Assembly: GCF_004331285.1 (NCBI RefSeq) | Contig: NZ_SJOH01000013.1 | Location: 1 to 64,000, forward strand | Source of the DNA: Acinetobacter sp. ANC 3781 | GTDB lineage: Bacteria > Pseudomonadota > Gammaproteobacteria > Pseudomonadales > Moraxellaceae | Direction of reading: 5' to 3' | Length of the DNA stretch: 64,000 nt | Shown here: one piece after another, positions 37,265 to 45,351 of the stretch | Layout: every line of letters begins with the position of its first letter | Position numbering within the stretch: position 1 is the stretch's first letter | Position numbers and translations under genes: made by a program | Notes under the pieces: model-generated | Databases searched by the model: none | Told to the model about the DNA's origin: nothing | What the model saw: only the letters and a program-made list of their open reading frames with translations

Positions 37265-37729
37265 TTAATGGGCTAGATTTTTAAAAATTTGCTTAAGATT
37301 TTCTAACATTTTCTCAATTTGCAAAGGAGTTAAACCATCAAAAGATTGTTCCAAAACAATGTGACTCAGGTCATTAATCTTTTGGATCATTTGCTGTCCT
37401 TTCTCGGTTAATAAAACCCGGGTAATTCGACCATCATCTTCACAACAATAGGTATCTACCAATCCTTCATCTTTTAAACGATAAACGATTTTAGTGGTCG
37501 TCGACATTTTAGAAATTACCATTTCTGACAAATCAGATACGCTTGCTTTATTTTTAGATTTTAAAGCCAGTAAAATACGGCGGCGAGAATTATCTAACCC
37601 ATATTTTTTTAATGCGTGATCAACATTCTGTATATATTGGGCATGCACTTGAGTGATCCAGTAATATGGCGAATTTTCCAAATTAAAATCTGCAGCAGCA
37701 GATAAAAACTTATTGTACCTTTTTGTCAT
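37265..37729 (-). CDS. MarR-family transcriptional regulator
   Basis: A 154-residue winged-helix dimer. The N-terminal dimerisation helices (YYWITQVHAQYIQNVDHALKKYGL) precede the DNA-binding part NKASVSDLSEMVISKMSTTTKIVYRLKDEGL and the wing CCEDDGRITRVLLTEKG, a MarR hallmark (D-R--.V-LT-KG). ATG 37729 is chosen because AGAGGG lies about 6 bp before it; ATG 37759 is an open alternative. It is alone, with long non-coding DNA on both sides, so its targets are not evident. Confidence 0.85.
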   Translation of the reverse strand: MTKRYNKFLSAAADFNLENSPYYWITQVHAQYIQNVDHALKKYGLDNSRRRILLALKSKNKASVSDLSEMVISKMSTTTKIVYRLKDEGLVDTYCCEDDGRITRVLLTEKGQQMIQKINDLSHIVLEQSFDGLTPLQIEKMLENLKQIFKNLAH

Positions 37730-37759
37730 GACTTTCCCTCTCTCATTCATTGTTACCAT

Positions 37760-38617
37760 TTAAATTGTTTAAAAAATCTACACTCATTAGTAACTGCTCT
37801 ATTGATTAAATAAACTTGTTCTTACTAATTTCGCTATACAATCTGTTTTTTAAAGATTGACTCTCTAATTCTTCCTTTGCTTTCTATGAGCTAGGCTTAT
37901 AAAAAGAATTAGAGAGCCAGGTACCACATAACGTCCTCTTTTGTATTTATTTATTGTTATTGTGTAAGCAGATTAAATCACTTTAATGGTTAAATGATCT
38001 ATCACAAAAAATACCAACTTCCTTGTGCAAATGTATGAGAATGTGACCTGATGGACACTATTTCATCGAGAAAAATCACCTATTTCATTAAGTTTTAACC
38101 TTATGAAGCAAGTTTAAATTGTGGTAACAAACATTTTTAATACAAATAACAGATTGTTTAATTTAATATTTTTTTATCAATTTAAATTTCATGTTTTTAA
38201 TCGATAAAATTATGTAGTTAAAAAATATGAGAAAAGTCGTGTATTTTTATTTTTCTATAACGGGCATTTTGTTTAATTTATGAAATAGTAATTTATTTTA
38301 TAAAGAACATTCTATTTAATATTTCTAAAAAATAATTTTTTATTTTAACGCAATTTTGTGCCCTTCTATCAAGAATCGAGAATACTTATTTGCTTCATTA
38401 CTATTCTGAATAAATACTTGATTCTAATTCTCAATTTCTTTCTCAAAGTTTTGAAATGATTAAAACACTTTTTAAATTCTGCGAATTGAAACATGAGCAA
38501 AAAATTAAATCTCACTATTTGTAAATACTAGAGATAACCACATTATGAATAGTACGAATATTTGACTAAATCTAACTACTTCTACTTTTCAGTAATTTAT
38601 CACTTTCTTAAAATCAT
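37760..38617. other. Long AT-rich non-coding region
   Basis: About 0.86 kb without coding character on either strand, richer in A and T than the surrounding DNA. Apart from the 13-bp inverted repeat at 37861-37916 no repeat or RNA motif was found. It could be the scar of a lost gene or acquired DNA; it also carries the MarR gene promoter. Confidence 0.5.
37861..37916. repeat. 13-bp perfect inverted repeat
   Basis: CTCTCTAATTCTT (37861-37873) and AAGAATTAGAGAG (37904-37916) flank a 30-base spacer, about 130 bp upstream of the MarR gene. It could form a stem-loop or mark the ends of a tiny element. Confidence 0.55.
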
Positions 38618-38646
38618 AAAAAAGGAAGCATTGAGCTTCCTTTTTT
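38618..38646 (-). terminator. Rho-independent terminator of pyrE
   Basis: AAAAAAGGAAGC / GCTTCCTTTTTT stem with ATTGA loop, 14 bp downstream of the pyrE stop. Confidence 0.85.
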
Positions 38647-38660
38647 AGTCTATCTAACCA

Positions 38661-39311
38661 TCAGATGCCGTATTTGACACGGTAATCTTCCATTTTTGCT
38701 AAAGCTTCTTTCTCGCCCTTTGTCTCCAGGAAGTCCATCAAATCTTTCATGGTAATAAGTGCATGAACTGGAATTTCCAGTTCTTGTTGCACTTCCTGAA
38801 TTGCAGACAAATCGCCTTGACCTTTTTCTTGACGGTCTAAAGCAACCAATACCCCGGCAATTTGCGCACCTGCATTTTTAAGTACAGTCACCACTTCACG
38901 AATGGCGGTACCCGCAGTAATCACATCATCAATAATCCAGACTTTTTTACCTTCAACTGAAGCACCGACCAACACGCCGCCTTCACCGTGATCTTTTGCT
39001 TCTTTACGGTTAAAACCCCAAGGTACACTTACAGCATGATTTTGTGATAAGGCTACAGCAGTCGCAGCGACAAACGGAATACCTTTATATGCAGGACCAA
39101 AAATCACGTCAACATTGTCACAAGTCGTTAATTTGTCAGCATAGCCTGAAGCCAACAGCGTTAACGCTTCACCATCATTGAGCAAACCTGCATTAAAAAA
39201 ATAAGGACTCACACGACCCGATTTTAAAGTAAACTCACCAAATTTAAGCACACCACGTGATAAGGCAAGTTCGATAAAATCTTGAGGGTTAAAATTCGCT
39301 TGCGAGTTCAT
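38661..39311 (-). CDS. pyrE: Orotate phosphoribosyltransferase
   Basis: Converts orotate and PRPP to orotidine 5'-phosphate in pyrimidine synthesis. 216 residues. The PRPP-binding signature VWIIDDVITAGTAIREV lies near residue 120; the flexible catalytic loop RKEAKDHGEGG and the N-terminal FTLKSGRVSPYFFNAG are also conserved. It is divergent from crc, as in Pseudomonas. Confidence 0.96.
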   Translation of the reverse strand: MNSQANFNPQDFIELALSRGVLKFGEFTLKSGRVSPYFFNAGLLNDGEALTLLASGYADKLTTCDNVDVIFGPAYKGIPFVAATAVALSQNHAVSVPWGFNRKEAKDHGEGGVLVGASVEGKKVWIIDDVITAGTAIREVVTVLKNAGAQIAGVLVALDRQEKGQGDLSAIQEVQQELEIPVHALITMKDLMDFLETKGEKEALAKMEDYRVKYGI

Positions 39312-39345
39312 GAGGTGCTCCGAAATTCATAAATAGAGGTAAGAC

Positions 39346-40170
39346 TTGCGCATGATACCAAAGAGCAGCTATCCAAGTGATCAAAAAATTCTAAGAGTCG
39401 TTTCCATTAACGTAAATGGCTTACGTTCATCAGTAACTAAAGGCTTGCTTGAATGGCTGGAACAATCAGAAGCCGATGTGATTTGTATGCAGGAAAGCCG
39501 GATCACGCATGCGCAGTGGACTGAAAAATTTAGACCGGAAGGTTGGTACACCCACCTGTTCCCTGCTGAACGTGCAGGCTATGCAGGTACTGCTATTTAT
39601 AGCCGCCTGCCTTTTGTTTCGGTAACCGATGGTTTGGGTTTTGAATTGGCCGATTCTCAAGGACGCTTTATATCTGCTGAATTTGACCTAGGTCTGGAAA
39701 AACCTGTTCATATCTGTTCCCTTTATTTACCCTCTGGCTCATCAGGTGAAGAAGCGCAAGCCCGTAAAGATCACTTTTTAGACCAATACCAAGATATTTT
39801 AAAACAATGGCGTGATGAAGATAAATCCATCATCGTTTGCGGTGACTACAACATCGTCCATAAACGGATCGATATTAAAAACTGGTCGGGCAATCAAAAA
39901 TCTTCTGGCTGTTTACCGCATGAACGTGCTTGGCTCGATCATATTTATGATGATCTGGGTTATGTCGATACTTTCCGTGAAGTGCGTAAGGAAGCGGAAC
40001 TTTATTCCTGGTGGTCAAACCGAGGACAAGCCCGCGCTAAAAATGTCGGCTGGCGGATTGATTATCAAGCCTGTTCACCAGACTGGAAAGATCGTACAAC
40101 CAATGCTTGGGTCTATAAAGAAACCTGGTTCAGCGACCATGCCCCAGTGATTATTGATTATAAAATCTAA
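39346..40170 (+). CDS. crc: Crc catabolite repression control protein (ExoIII-like fold)
   Basis: 274 residues of the endonuclease/exonuclease/phosphatase fold related to exonuclease III. Crc acts with Hfq to repress translation of catabolic mRNAs in Pseudomonas and controls aromatic degradation in Acinetobacter baylyi. Motifs: VVSINVNGLRSS, DVICMQESRIT, CGDYNIVH, WWSNRGQARAKNVGWRIDY and WFSDHAPVIIDYKI. Catalytic-type residues are largely present, so an Xth-like nuclease cannot be excluded, but the pyrE neighbour supports Crc. The start is TTG 39346 (5 bp after AGAGGT) or ATG 39352. Confidence 0.85.
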   Translation: MRMIPKSSYPSDQKILRVVSINVNGLRSSVTKGLLEWLEQSEADVICMQESRITHAQWTEKFRPEGWYTHLFPAERAGYAGTAIYSRLPFVSVTDGLGFELADSQGRFISAEFDLGLEKPVHICSLYLPSGSSGEEAQARKDHFLDQYQDILKQWRDEDKSIIVCGDYNIVHKRIDIKNWSGNQKSSGCLPHERAWLDHIYDDLGYVDTFREVRKEAELYSWWSNRGQARAKNVGWRIDYQACSPDWKDRTTNAWVYKETWFSDHAPVIIDYKI

Positions 40171-40184
40171 TAAATAAGATTTAT

Positions 40185-40208
40185 TTGAGTGAACAATCGT
40201 TCACTCAA
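40185..40208. terminator. Perfect 10-bp hairpin after crc
   Basis: TTGAGTGAAC / GTTCACTCAA with AATC loop, 14 bp past the crc stop. It lacks a good T-run on the plus strand. The core TGAAC-N4-GTTCA also looks like a TetR-type operator, so its role is open. Confidence 0.4.
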
Positions 40209-40240
40209 TACCATCCAAAAACCTACAACACTTGACGCGT

Positions 40241-40258
40241 TTGTATATTTTTATACAA
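40241..40258 (+). promoter_or_regulatory. Palindrome upstream of the candidate sRNA
   Basis: TTGTATA-TTTT-TATACAA, a perfect 18-bp palindrome ending about 25 bp before the predicted RNA start. GacA-type activator boxes upstream of Rsm RNAs are TGTAAG-N6-CTTACA; this one has the TGTA...TACA ends but a shorter spacing. Confidence 0.4.
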
Positions 40259-40282
40259 CTGTTTTAAGTGCATTATTGCTTC

Positions 40283-40434
40283 ACGGCAAAGGGATATGTC
40301 AGGATGACACAAAAGGACAGGACGCCGTAGGATGAAACAAAGTAAACCACTTCGGTAGCTTATTTTGCAAGGATGTGACAATGGACGTTGAAATGAGACC
40401 CGCATGATCAGGATGATTAAATGCGGGTTTTCTC
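40283..40434 (+). ncRNA. Candidate CsrB/RsmX-like CsrA-titrating small RNA
   Basis: A predicted RNA of about 150 nt with eight GGA motifs: 40291, 40302, 40314, 40320, 40330, 40371, 40383 and 40411 (positions near each GGA). Several sit in apparent hairpin loops: TGTC-AGGAT-GACA (40298-40308 region), and the loop of the final stem CCCGCAT / ATGCGGG (40399-40427), which is followed by TTTTCTCTTTTT and so doubles as the terminator. The 5' end ACGGC can pair with GCCGT (40324-40328). Repeated A-GGA loops are the hallmark of RNAs that sequester CsrA/RsmA. No protein is encoded in register. The start is estimated from a CATTAT -10-like box at about 40271. Confidence 0.6.
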
Positions 40435-40621
40435 TTTTTCTAGCTCCATCAAATCTATTTTTTTAATCATAAAGTTATTCTTATCTATAACGCTATCTTG
40501 GCAAATCTAAATGTCAATTTCATGACATGTTTATTTAATTTTTAATACTTTTAATTTTCTCTAGAGCTTATAGCTAATTTTCGCTAGGCTATCCGGTAAT
40601 TGAAAATGGAATAATCATTTT

Positions 40622-40969
40622 ATGCTTAAAATTTATGGCATCAAAAATTGCAGCTCAATGAAGAAAGCTTTTGACCTGTTAAATCAACTGGGTCTGGTCT
40701 ATGAATTTCATGATTACAAAAAACAAGGCATTGACGCTGGAACTGTAAAAAAATGGATAGATGCGATTGGACCAGATCTTATTCTCAATAAAAAAGGGAC
40801 CACCTGGCGCAAACTGAGTGAAGCAGAACAGCAAACTGCGCTTGCGAATGAAAGCAATTTGATCACGACTTTAACAACGCATAGCAGTTTGATTAAACGT
40901 CCGGTGCTCGAAACTGAGCAAGGCTATGTTGTGGGCTATAATGAAGCTGTTTATAAAGCTTTAAAATAA
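40622..40969 (+). CDS. ArsC/Spx-family protein (YffB-like)
   Basis: A 115-residue thioredoxin-fold protein. It has the N-terminal KIYGIKNCSSMKKAFDLL with the single-cysteine C-x-x-M form of the active site, then KGTTWRKL, LITTLTTHSSLIKRPVLET and GYVVGYNE, the arrangement of YffB/ArsC-like reductases. True arsenate reductase activity is unlikely without ars genes nearby; a glutathione-dependent thiol reductase role is plausible. Its own terminator follows. Confidence 0.8.
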   Translation: MLKIYGIKNCSSMKKAFDLLNQLGLVYEFHDYKKQGIDAGTVKKWIDAIGPDLILNKKGTTWRKLSEAEQQTALANESNLITTLTTHSSLIKRPVLETEQGYVVGYNEAVYKALK

Positions 40970-40997
40970 GATCGAGATAGTAAAGCTCTCGTATAAA

Positions 40998-41026
40998 AAA
41001 GCCTAGCTGAATATCCACTAGGCTTT
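40998..41026. terminator. Terminator between the ArsC-like and DUF2147 genes
   Basis: AAAGCCTAG / CTAGGCTTT stem with an 11-base loop; lies between convergent genes and can serve both. Confidence 0.75.
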
Positions 41027-41053
41027 GCTTACTTTAAAATTTTTTAGTTTAAA

Positions 41054-41491
41054 TTATTCTGCACGAATCCAGGTTTGGTTACGGCCTAAAGCCGCTATCC
41101 CGATAAAGCCACGTAACTCTAATTTTTTACCGCCATCCGTCATTTGACCTTTTAACCGGTAAGTTTTACCTGAAGCAGGGTCAAGAATTGTTCCATCTTC
41201 ATAACTTGTACCCCCTGCATTTTTAAGACCATGCACAATCTTTAGACCTCTTAAAGATTTGTTATGATATGGACCTTCACATTTTGAACATGCCTTTTCT
41301 TCCCCTGGTGTTAACACCTGTTGAATACTCGCAGATAATGTGCCATTTTTTTGTTCAGTAAATTTTACTATGGCTTTCGGTTGTTTCGTTTTGTCATCAA
41401 TCGTTTTCCAAACAGAACCATTTAATGGATCAGCAGCATTAGCCAAAACTGTTAATCCGAGCAATCCTAGTGCAAGTGCAATTTTTTTCAT
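41054..41491 (-). CDS. Secreted DUF2147 protein
   Basis: 145 residues with a signal peptide MKKIALALGLLGLTVLANA. The mature protein starts ADPLNGSVWKTIDDKTKQPKA and has the DUF2147 features: K-x-x-C-x-x-C (ACSKCEGPYHNK), LRGLKIVHGLK, DPASGKTYRLKGQ and LELRGFIG. Family members are periplasmic or surface proteins of unknown function; the cysteine pair may form a disulfide. Confidence 0.82.
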   Translation of the reverse strand: MKKIALALGLLGLTVLANAADPLNGSVWKTIDDKTKQPKAIVKFTEQKNGTLSASIQQVLTPGEEKACSKCEGPYHNKSLRGLKIVHGLKNAGGTSYEDGTILDPASGKTYRLKGQMTDGGKKLELRGFIGIAALGRNQTWIRAE

Positions 41492-41644
41492 TTTTTTTCG
41501 TTTCCCTAGTCTGGTATAGACGGCTTAGTATTAAAAAGTCACAACATTTTTGCAATTTTTGAATGTGACCATTTAGTGTAATCTTGTATCTTGAATTGGT
41601 AAATATCTAATCATCCCCTAAAGATAAAACAAGATGGAAGAAAC

Positions 41645-42556
41645 ATGAAGATAGATCCGCTATGGAAACAATTAATTACAGAAAGTATTTTAAAAACGGC
41701 CATTCGTAAACCCAGCCAGTTTAACTTGCCTCCCAACTCGATACGTTTTGCATTGGAGCAAATGTGTCGTGTCTTTCCAAGTAATAAAGACGTTCAAGTC
41801 AGATCACTACGCCTGGCAGGCTTACGTGCTGAAGAAATAAAACCTCAAGGTGAATCAACACAACTCATTTTGCATATTCATGGTGGTGCATTCTTTTTGG
41901 GTTCACTCGACACTCATCGTGCCTTTTTAACTCATATGGCTGCACGTACACAGATGCAAGTGCTTCATGTCGACTATCCCTTAGCTCCAGAGTCTGTTTA
42001 TCCTGAAGCCAGTGATGCGATTTTTGACATTTATACCACTTTGTTAGGGCAAGGAATTCAAGCCAAAGACATCATTTTATCGGGCGACTCTTGTGGTGCT
42101 AATTTAGCTTTAGCTCTGGCACTTAAAATTCGTGACGAAGGCCTTCCTCAAGTCAGTGGCTTGATATTATTATCCCCATTTTTAGATTTGACTTTAAGCA
42201 GTGAATCTTTGCGTTATAACCGCAAGCACGATGCACTGCTCTCTATTGAAACTTTAGAAGCAGGGATTGATTATTACGTACCGAAATTTATGGATACCGC
42301 AGACCCGGCTATTTCACCTGCGTTTGCAGACTTAAGCGGATTACCACCAATCTTGGTTCAAGTCGGCTCTAAAGAAATTTTACTGGATGATGCACAGCGC
42401 TTTAAAGAGAAAGCGGAACAAGCCGGTGTTGATCTGACCTATAAACTTTACACGGGTATGTGGCACAATTTTCAGATGTTTCACACTTGGTTTGATGAAG
42501 GAAAACAGGCTTTGGCCGATCTGGCCGAATTTGCACATCGGCTCGATCGAGATTAA
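41645..42556 (+). CDS. Alpha/beta hydrolase, HSL-type esterase
   Basis: A 303-residue carboxylesterase of the hormone-sensitive-lipase (family IV) group. Visible: oxyanion motif HIHGGAFFLG near residue 78, the nucleophile elbow SGDSCGANLA near residue 146 (G-D-S-C-G), the catalytic Asp region near VQVGSKEILLDDA, and the catalytic His in GMWHNFQMFH. No signal peptide, so probably cytoplasmic. Natural substrate unknown. Confidence 0.88.
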   Translation: MKIDPLWKQLITESILKTAIRKPSQFNLPPNSIRFALEQMCRVFPSNKDVQVRSLRLAGLRAEEIKPQGESTQLILHIHGGAFFLGSLDTHRAFLTHMAARTQMQVLHVDYPLAPESVYPEASDAIFDIYTTLLGQGIQAKDIILSGDSCGANLALALALKIRDEGLPQVSGLILLSPFLDLTLSSESLRYNRKHDALLSIETLEAGIDYYVPKFMDTADPAISPAFADLSGLPPILVQVGSKEILLDDAQRFKEKAEQAGVDLTYKLYTGMWHNFQMFHTWFDEGKQALADLAEFAHRLDRD

Positions 42557-42604
42557 TCCTGGTATTAAAAAGCTTGGTATTAAAAAAGTAATTCATATAA
42601 AAAA

Positions 42605-42622
42605 GGTCAGCCGAAGCTGACC
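42605..42622 (-). terminator. Rho-independent terminator of azoR
   Basis: GGTCAGC / GCTGACC stem with CGAA loop, followed by TTTTTTAT in the minus direction, 28 bp past the azoR stop. Confidence 0.8.
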
Positions 42623-42650
42623 CAAGAGGAATACTCTATATTTTCAAAAA

Positions 42651-43217
42651 TTACAGTGCTTGTACTTGGGCTAAAGCGTTAGAAATTGCCTGCTCTTTCA
42701 GCTCTGGCCCCATATTGACACCTTCAGCACGAATAATTTCGACATCATTCACACCGGTAAAGTTAAATACAGTTTTCAAAAAACCTTCCTGAAAATCGAC
42801 TGGACTATTTTCACCATACACCCCACCACGACTACTGGCGATATAAACTTTTTTCTCACCGGCCAAACCCACCGGACCATTCTCAGTATATTTAAAGGTC
42901 TTACCGGCTACACTAATACGGTCAATCCAAGCTTTCAAGGTTGAAGTCAAACCGAAGTTATACATGGCCGCACCAACCACCACGATATCCGCATCAAGAT
43001 ATTGCTGAATAATTTTTTCACCCAAGGCAACTTGTTCTGCATCTTGTCCCATTAAAATGGCACCGGTTAAGTGTGGAATCGGCTGGGCAGCTAAATCTAA
43101 ATAATCAACCGCTAAATCTGTATGTTTAGTCTGTAATTGATCAACAATGGCTTGGCTTAATTGGCGTGAAACTGAAACAACGCCTAAAATACTCGAATCG
43201 ATATGTAAAACTTTCAT
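42651..43217 (-). CDS. azoR: FMN-dependent NADH-azoreductase
   Basis: A homodimeric flavodoxin-fold quinone/azo reductase (AzoR). 188 residues. It begins MKVLHIDSSILG, with an FMN phosphate loop near SSILGVVSVSRQL, AAMYNFGLTSTLKAWIDRISVAGKTFKY, and the FMN-binding SSRGGVYG. The ATG at 43217 is 8 bp from AAGG; a TTG two codons earlier (43223) is a weaker alternative. Likely protects against quinones. Confidence 0.93.
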   Translation of the reverse strand: MKVLHIDSSILGVVSVSRQLSQAIVDQLQTKHTDLAVDYLDLAAQPIPHLTGAILMGQDAEQVALGEKIIQQYLDADIVVVGAAMYNFGLTSTLKAWIDRISVAGKTFKYTENGPVGLAGEKKVYIASSRGGVYGENSPVDFQEGFLKTVFNFTGVNDVEIIRAEGVNMGPELKEQAISNALAQVQAL

Positions 43218-43475
43218 GCTCAAAACCTTAATCTTTATTTATTCAATGAACCCAGTTTAATCGATCAACAAAAATAGAATAATACCTTTATACACAACAC
43301 ACTGTTTTATATTTGGAACAATAATCATTCAGATGAAGTGCATTTTTATGCTTAAAAGCACAAAATACAAGTATTACCATTCAAAAAAAATTTCTATGTT
43401 ATTAATTATTAAAAATAAATTAGATTAACTTGGCACTAATAATCAGTTTGAAGAACTAAAGGTCAAACCTATCGA

Positions 43476-44670
43476 ATGAAGCAAATCTTTTCATCAGATA
43501 CCCCTTCCTCATTCCAAGAAAGAATTGCGAAATATCGGATAGAGGATGAAGTCGTAATGAACTGGAGTGTCCTGAATAAATGCATACTCATGCTGATTCT
43601 AGGAAGCTTGGTGCATGTCGTTTGGATTGTCTGGAAAATTTATGTCCTTCTTTTACCCGATCTCTGGCACTGGGTAAATTTGCTTTTGCTCAAGCTACAG
43701 CTTGGACTCAACACCTTATCCCTAATTGTCTTTATTGGGCTAATTTACCCGTGTTCAGTCTGGCGAAAAAATGTTGTGGTACAGCAGTGGATGCTATTTA
43801 TCGGTTGGATTTGTTGTTATTTCATTATATCGGAATACTTATATCATTGGCGTTCTCAGTCCGGCCACCATGATCTCTTATATCAGTTTGGTGACCGTTG
43901 GCTTAGTGTTGTTTAACCGTAAAATTGTCTATTACACTCTTATTCCAGCCACACTATATCTGTTTTTATGTGGCTATTTAAGCTTAAAAGATCAAATTCC
44001 CTACGCACCGATCTTCTATCTAGACGGCCTGCCTTATCAAAATATGTTTTGGGTTAGCTCAATGATGTATTTCATTGCGCCCATCTTGATTAGCTGTTTA
44101 ATTTTATTTGAAATTTTACTCAGCCAATAGCGCCATAGAGAAAAGTTAATTCAGAATTTAAGTCGGATTGATCCACTGACCAATACCCTTAACTGCCGTA
44201 GTATTAATTATTGTTTAGAAAAATTAGAGAATAAACCAACAAATTCTTACGCTTTGATATTAATCGGCCTGAATCATTTTAAACGGATTAAGGAACAATA
44301 TGGGCATGATAAAGGCGATGAAACCCTAATTAAAGTCAGTGAAGTGCTCTCACAAATTATTTGTGATAGCGATGTCTTGAGGCGATTTGGCGGAGAGGAA
44401 TTTATTGTTATTCTAAATAGTTCTTCTTTAGAACAAGCACAAACTATTGTTGAGCGTTGTCGTCAAGCCATTCAACAGCTGGATTTACGCAGTGATTCGG
44501 GCGAGAAAATTCAGGTCACAGCCAGTTTTGGGATTACATTATCGAATATCCAACTTAGACCGCAACAGTTGTTAAGCCAAGCAGACAAAGCCCTGTATGA
44601 AGCAAAAGCATGTGGGCGTAATCAGGTTAAATGTTATCAAGACTTCTTCAGCGAACCGAAATCCTGTTAA
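43476..44670 (+). pseudogene. Membrane diguanylate cyclase, broken by a frameshift and a stop
   Basis: The frame opens MKQIFSSDTPSSFQERI and codes four or so membrane segments, then a frameshift around 43835-43865 moves reading to another frame (TYIIGVLSPATMISYISLV...FEILLSQ), and TAG at 44128-44130 stops it before RHREKLIQNLSRIDPLTN. The rest is an intact GGDEF domain with LGLNHFKRIK-like start, RFGGEEF (active site) and ADKALYEAKACGRNQV. Parts are thus an MASE-like sensor and a c-di-GMP synthase. A separate cytoplasmic GGDEF peptide from an internal ATG (44254) would lack the domain start. It overlaps the convergent GST gene by 4 bp. Confidence 0.75.
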
Positions 44671-45347
44671 AGCGTTTGCTGTTGATATGGCTCTAAATAA
44701 TTCACCCACGCCTTTTCTTGTAATGCGCCATCAATCCATAATTTCATAGCCGGATGCTGCATCATGGTTTGCATATACTGCTGTGTAGACTTGCTGACCG
44801 GTAACACATAGGTCATTAGCCGTGTCACCACCGGTGCATAAAATGCATCGGCAATCGAGAATTCACCACATAAAAAACCGTTCATGTCCGGACGTTCTGA
44901 CCAGATCTGCTCGATACGTGCCACATCATGGCGCAGCTCAGCATTGTCCTGCCACAAATGTTTGCCAACATCTTCCAGATTCGCCCGGATATTCATGCCG
45001 CAGGCATTGCGCAAACTCGAAAATCCACTGTGCATTTCCGCAGAGATACAGCGCGCACGTGCACGTTGCTTAACATCTTTCGGCCATAAGGCCTGATCTG
45101 AATTTTGTTCTGCCAAGTATTCACAAATAGCCAAGGAATCCCAAAGAATCAACCCCTCATCCACCAACACGGGGACTTTACCATTGGGGTTAATTGCCAA
45201 AATATCCTGTTTAAAAGTACCTGTGTTCCGTTGTGCGGGAAAGGGAATCATGATTTCTTGAAACGGTAAATTAAACGCTTTCAGCACTAACCATGGGCGC
45301 ATTGACCAACTGGAATAATTTTTATTGGCAATATAGAGCTGATACAT
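44667..45347 (-). CDS. Glutathione S-transferase family protein
   Basis: 226 residues: an N-terminal thioredoxin-like domain (MYQLYIANKNYSSWSMRPWL, with S-S-W-S near the catalytic position; NPNGKVPVLVDEGLILWDSLAICEYL in the glutathione-binding half) and an all-alpha C-terminal domain (about residues 88-215; FSIADAFYAPVVTRL). It resembles YfcF-type GSTs. It starts 4 bp after the dsbD stop, so it is the last gene of a four-gene run. Confidence 0.86.
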   Translation of the reverse strand: MYQLYIANKNYSSWSMRPWLVLKAFNLPFQEIMIPFPAQRNTGTFKQDILAINPNGKVPVLVDEGLILWDSLAICEYLAEQNSDQALWPKDVKQRARARCISAEMHSGFSSLRNACGMNIRANLEDVGKHLWQDNAELRHDVARIEQIWSERPDMNGFLCGEFSIADAFYAPVVTRLMTYVLPVSKSTQQYMQTMMQHPAMKLWIDGALQEKAWVNYLEPYQQQTL

Positions 45348-45351
45348 GAAA

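Noticed and set aside
39346..40170. exonuclease III (xthA)
   Set aside because: Position next to pyrE and overall sequence fit Crc better; kept as an alternative in the entry.
42559..42587. Direct repeat GGTATTAAAAAG x2 after the esterase gene
   Set aside because: Short, low-complexity, no sign of function; probably slippage.
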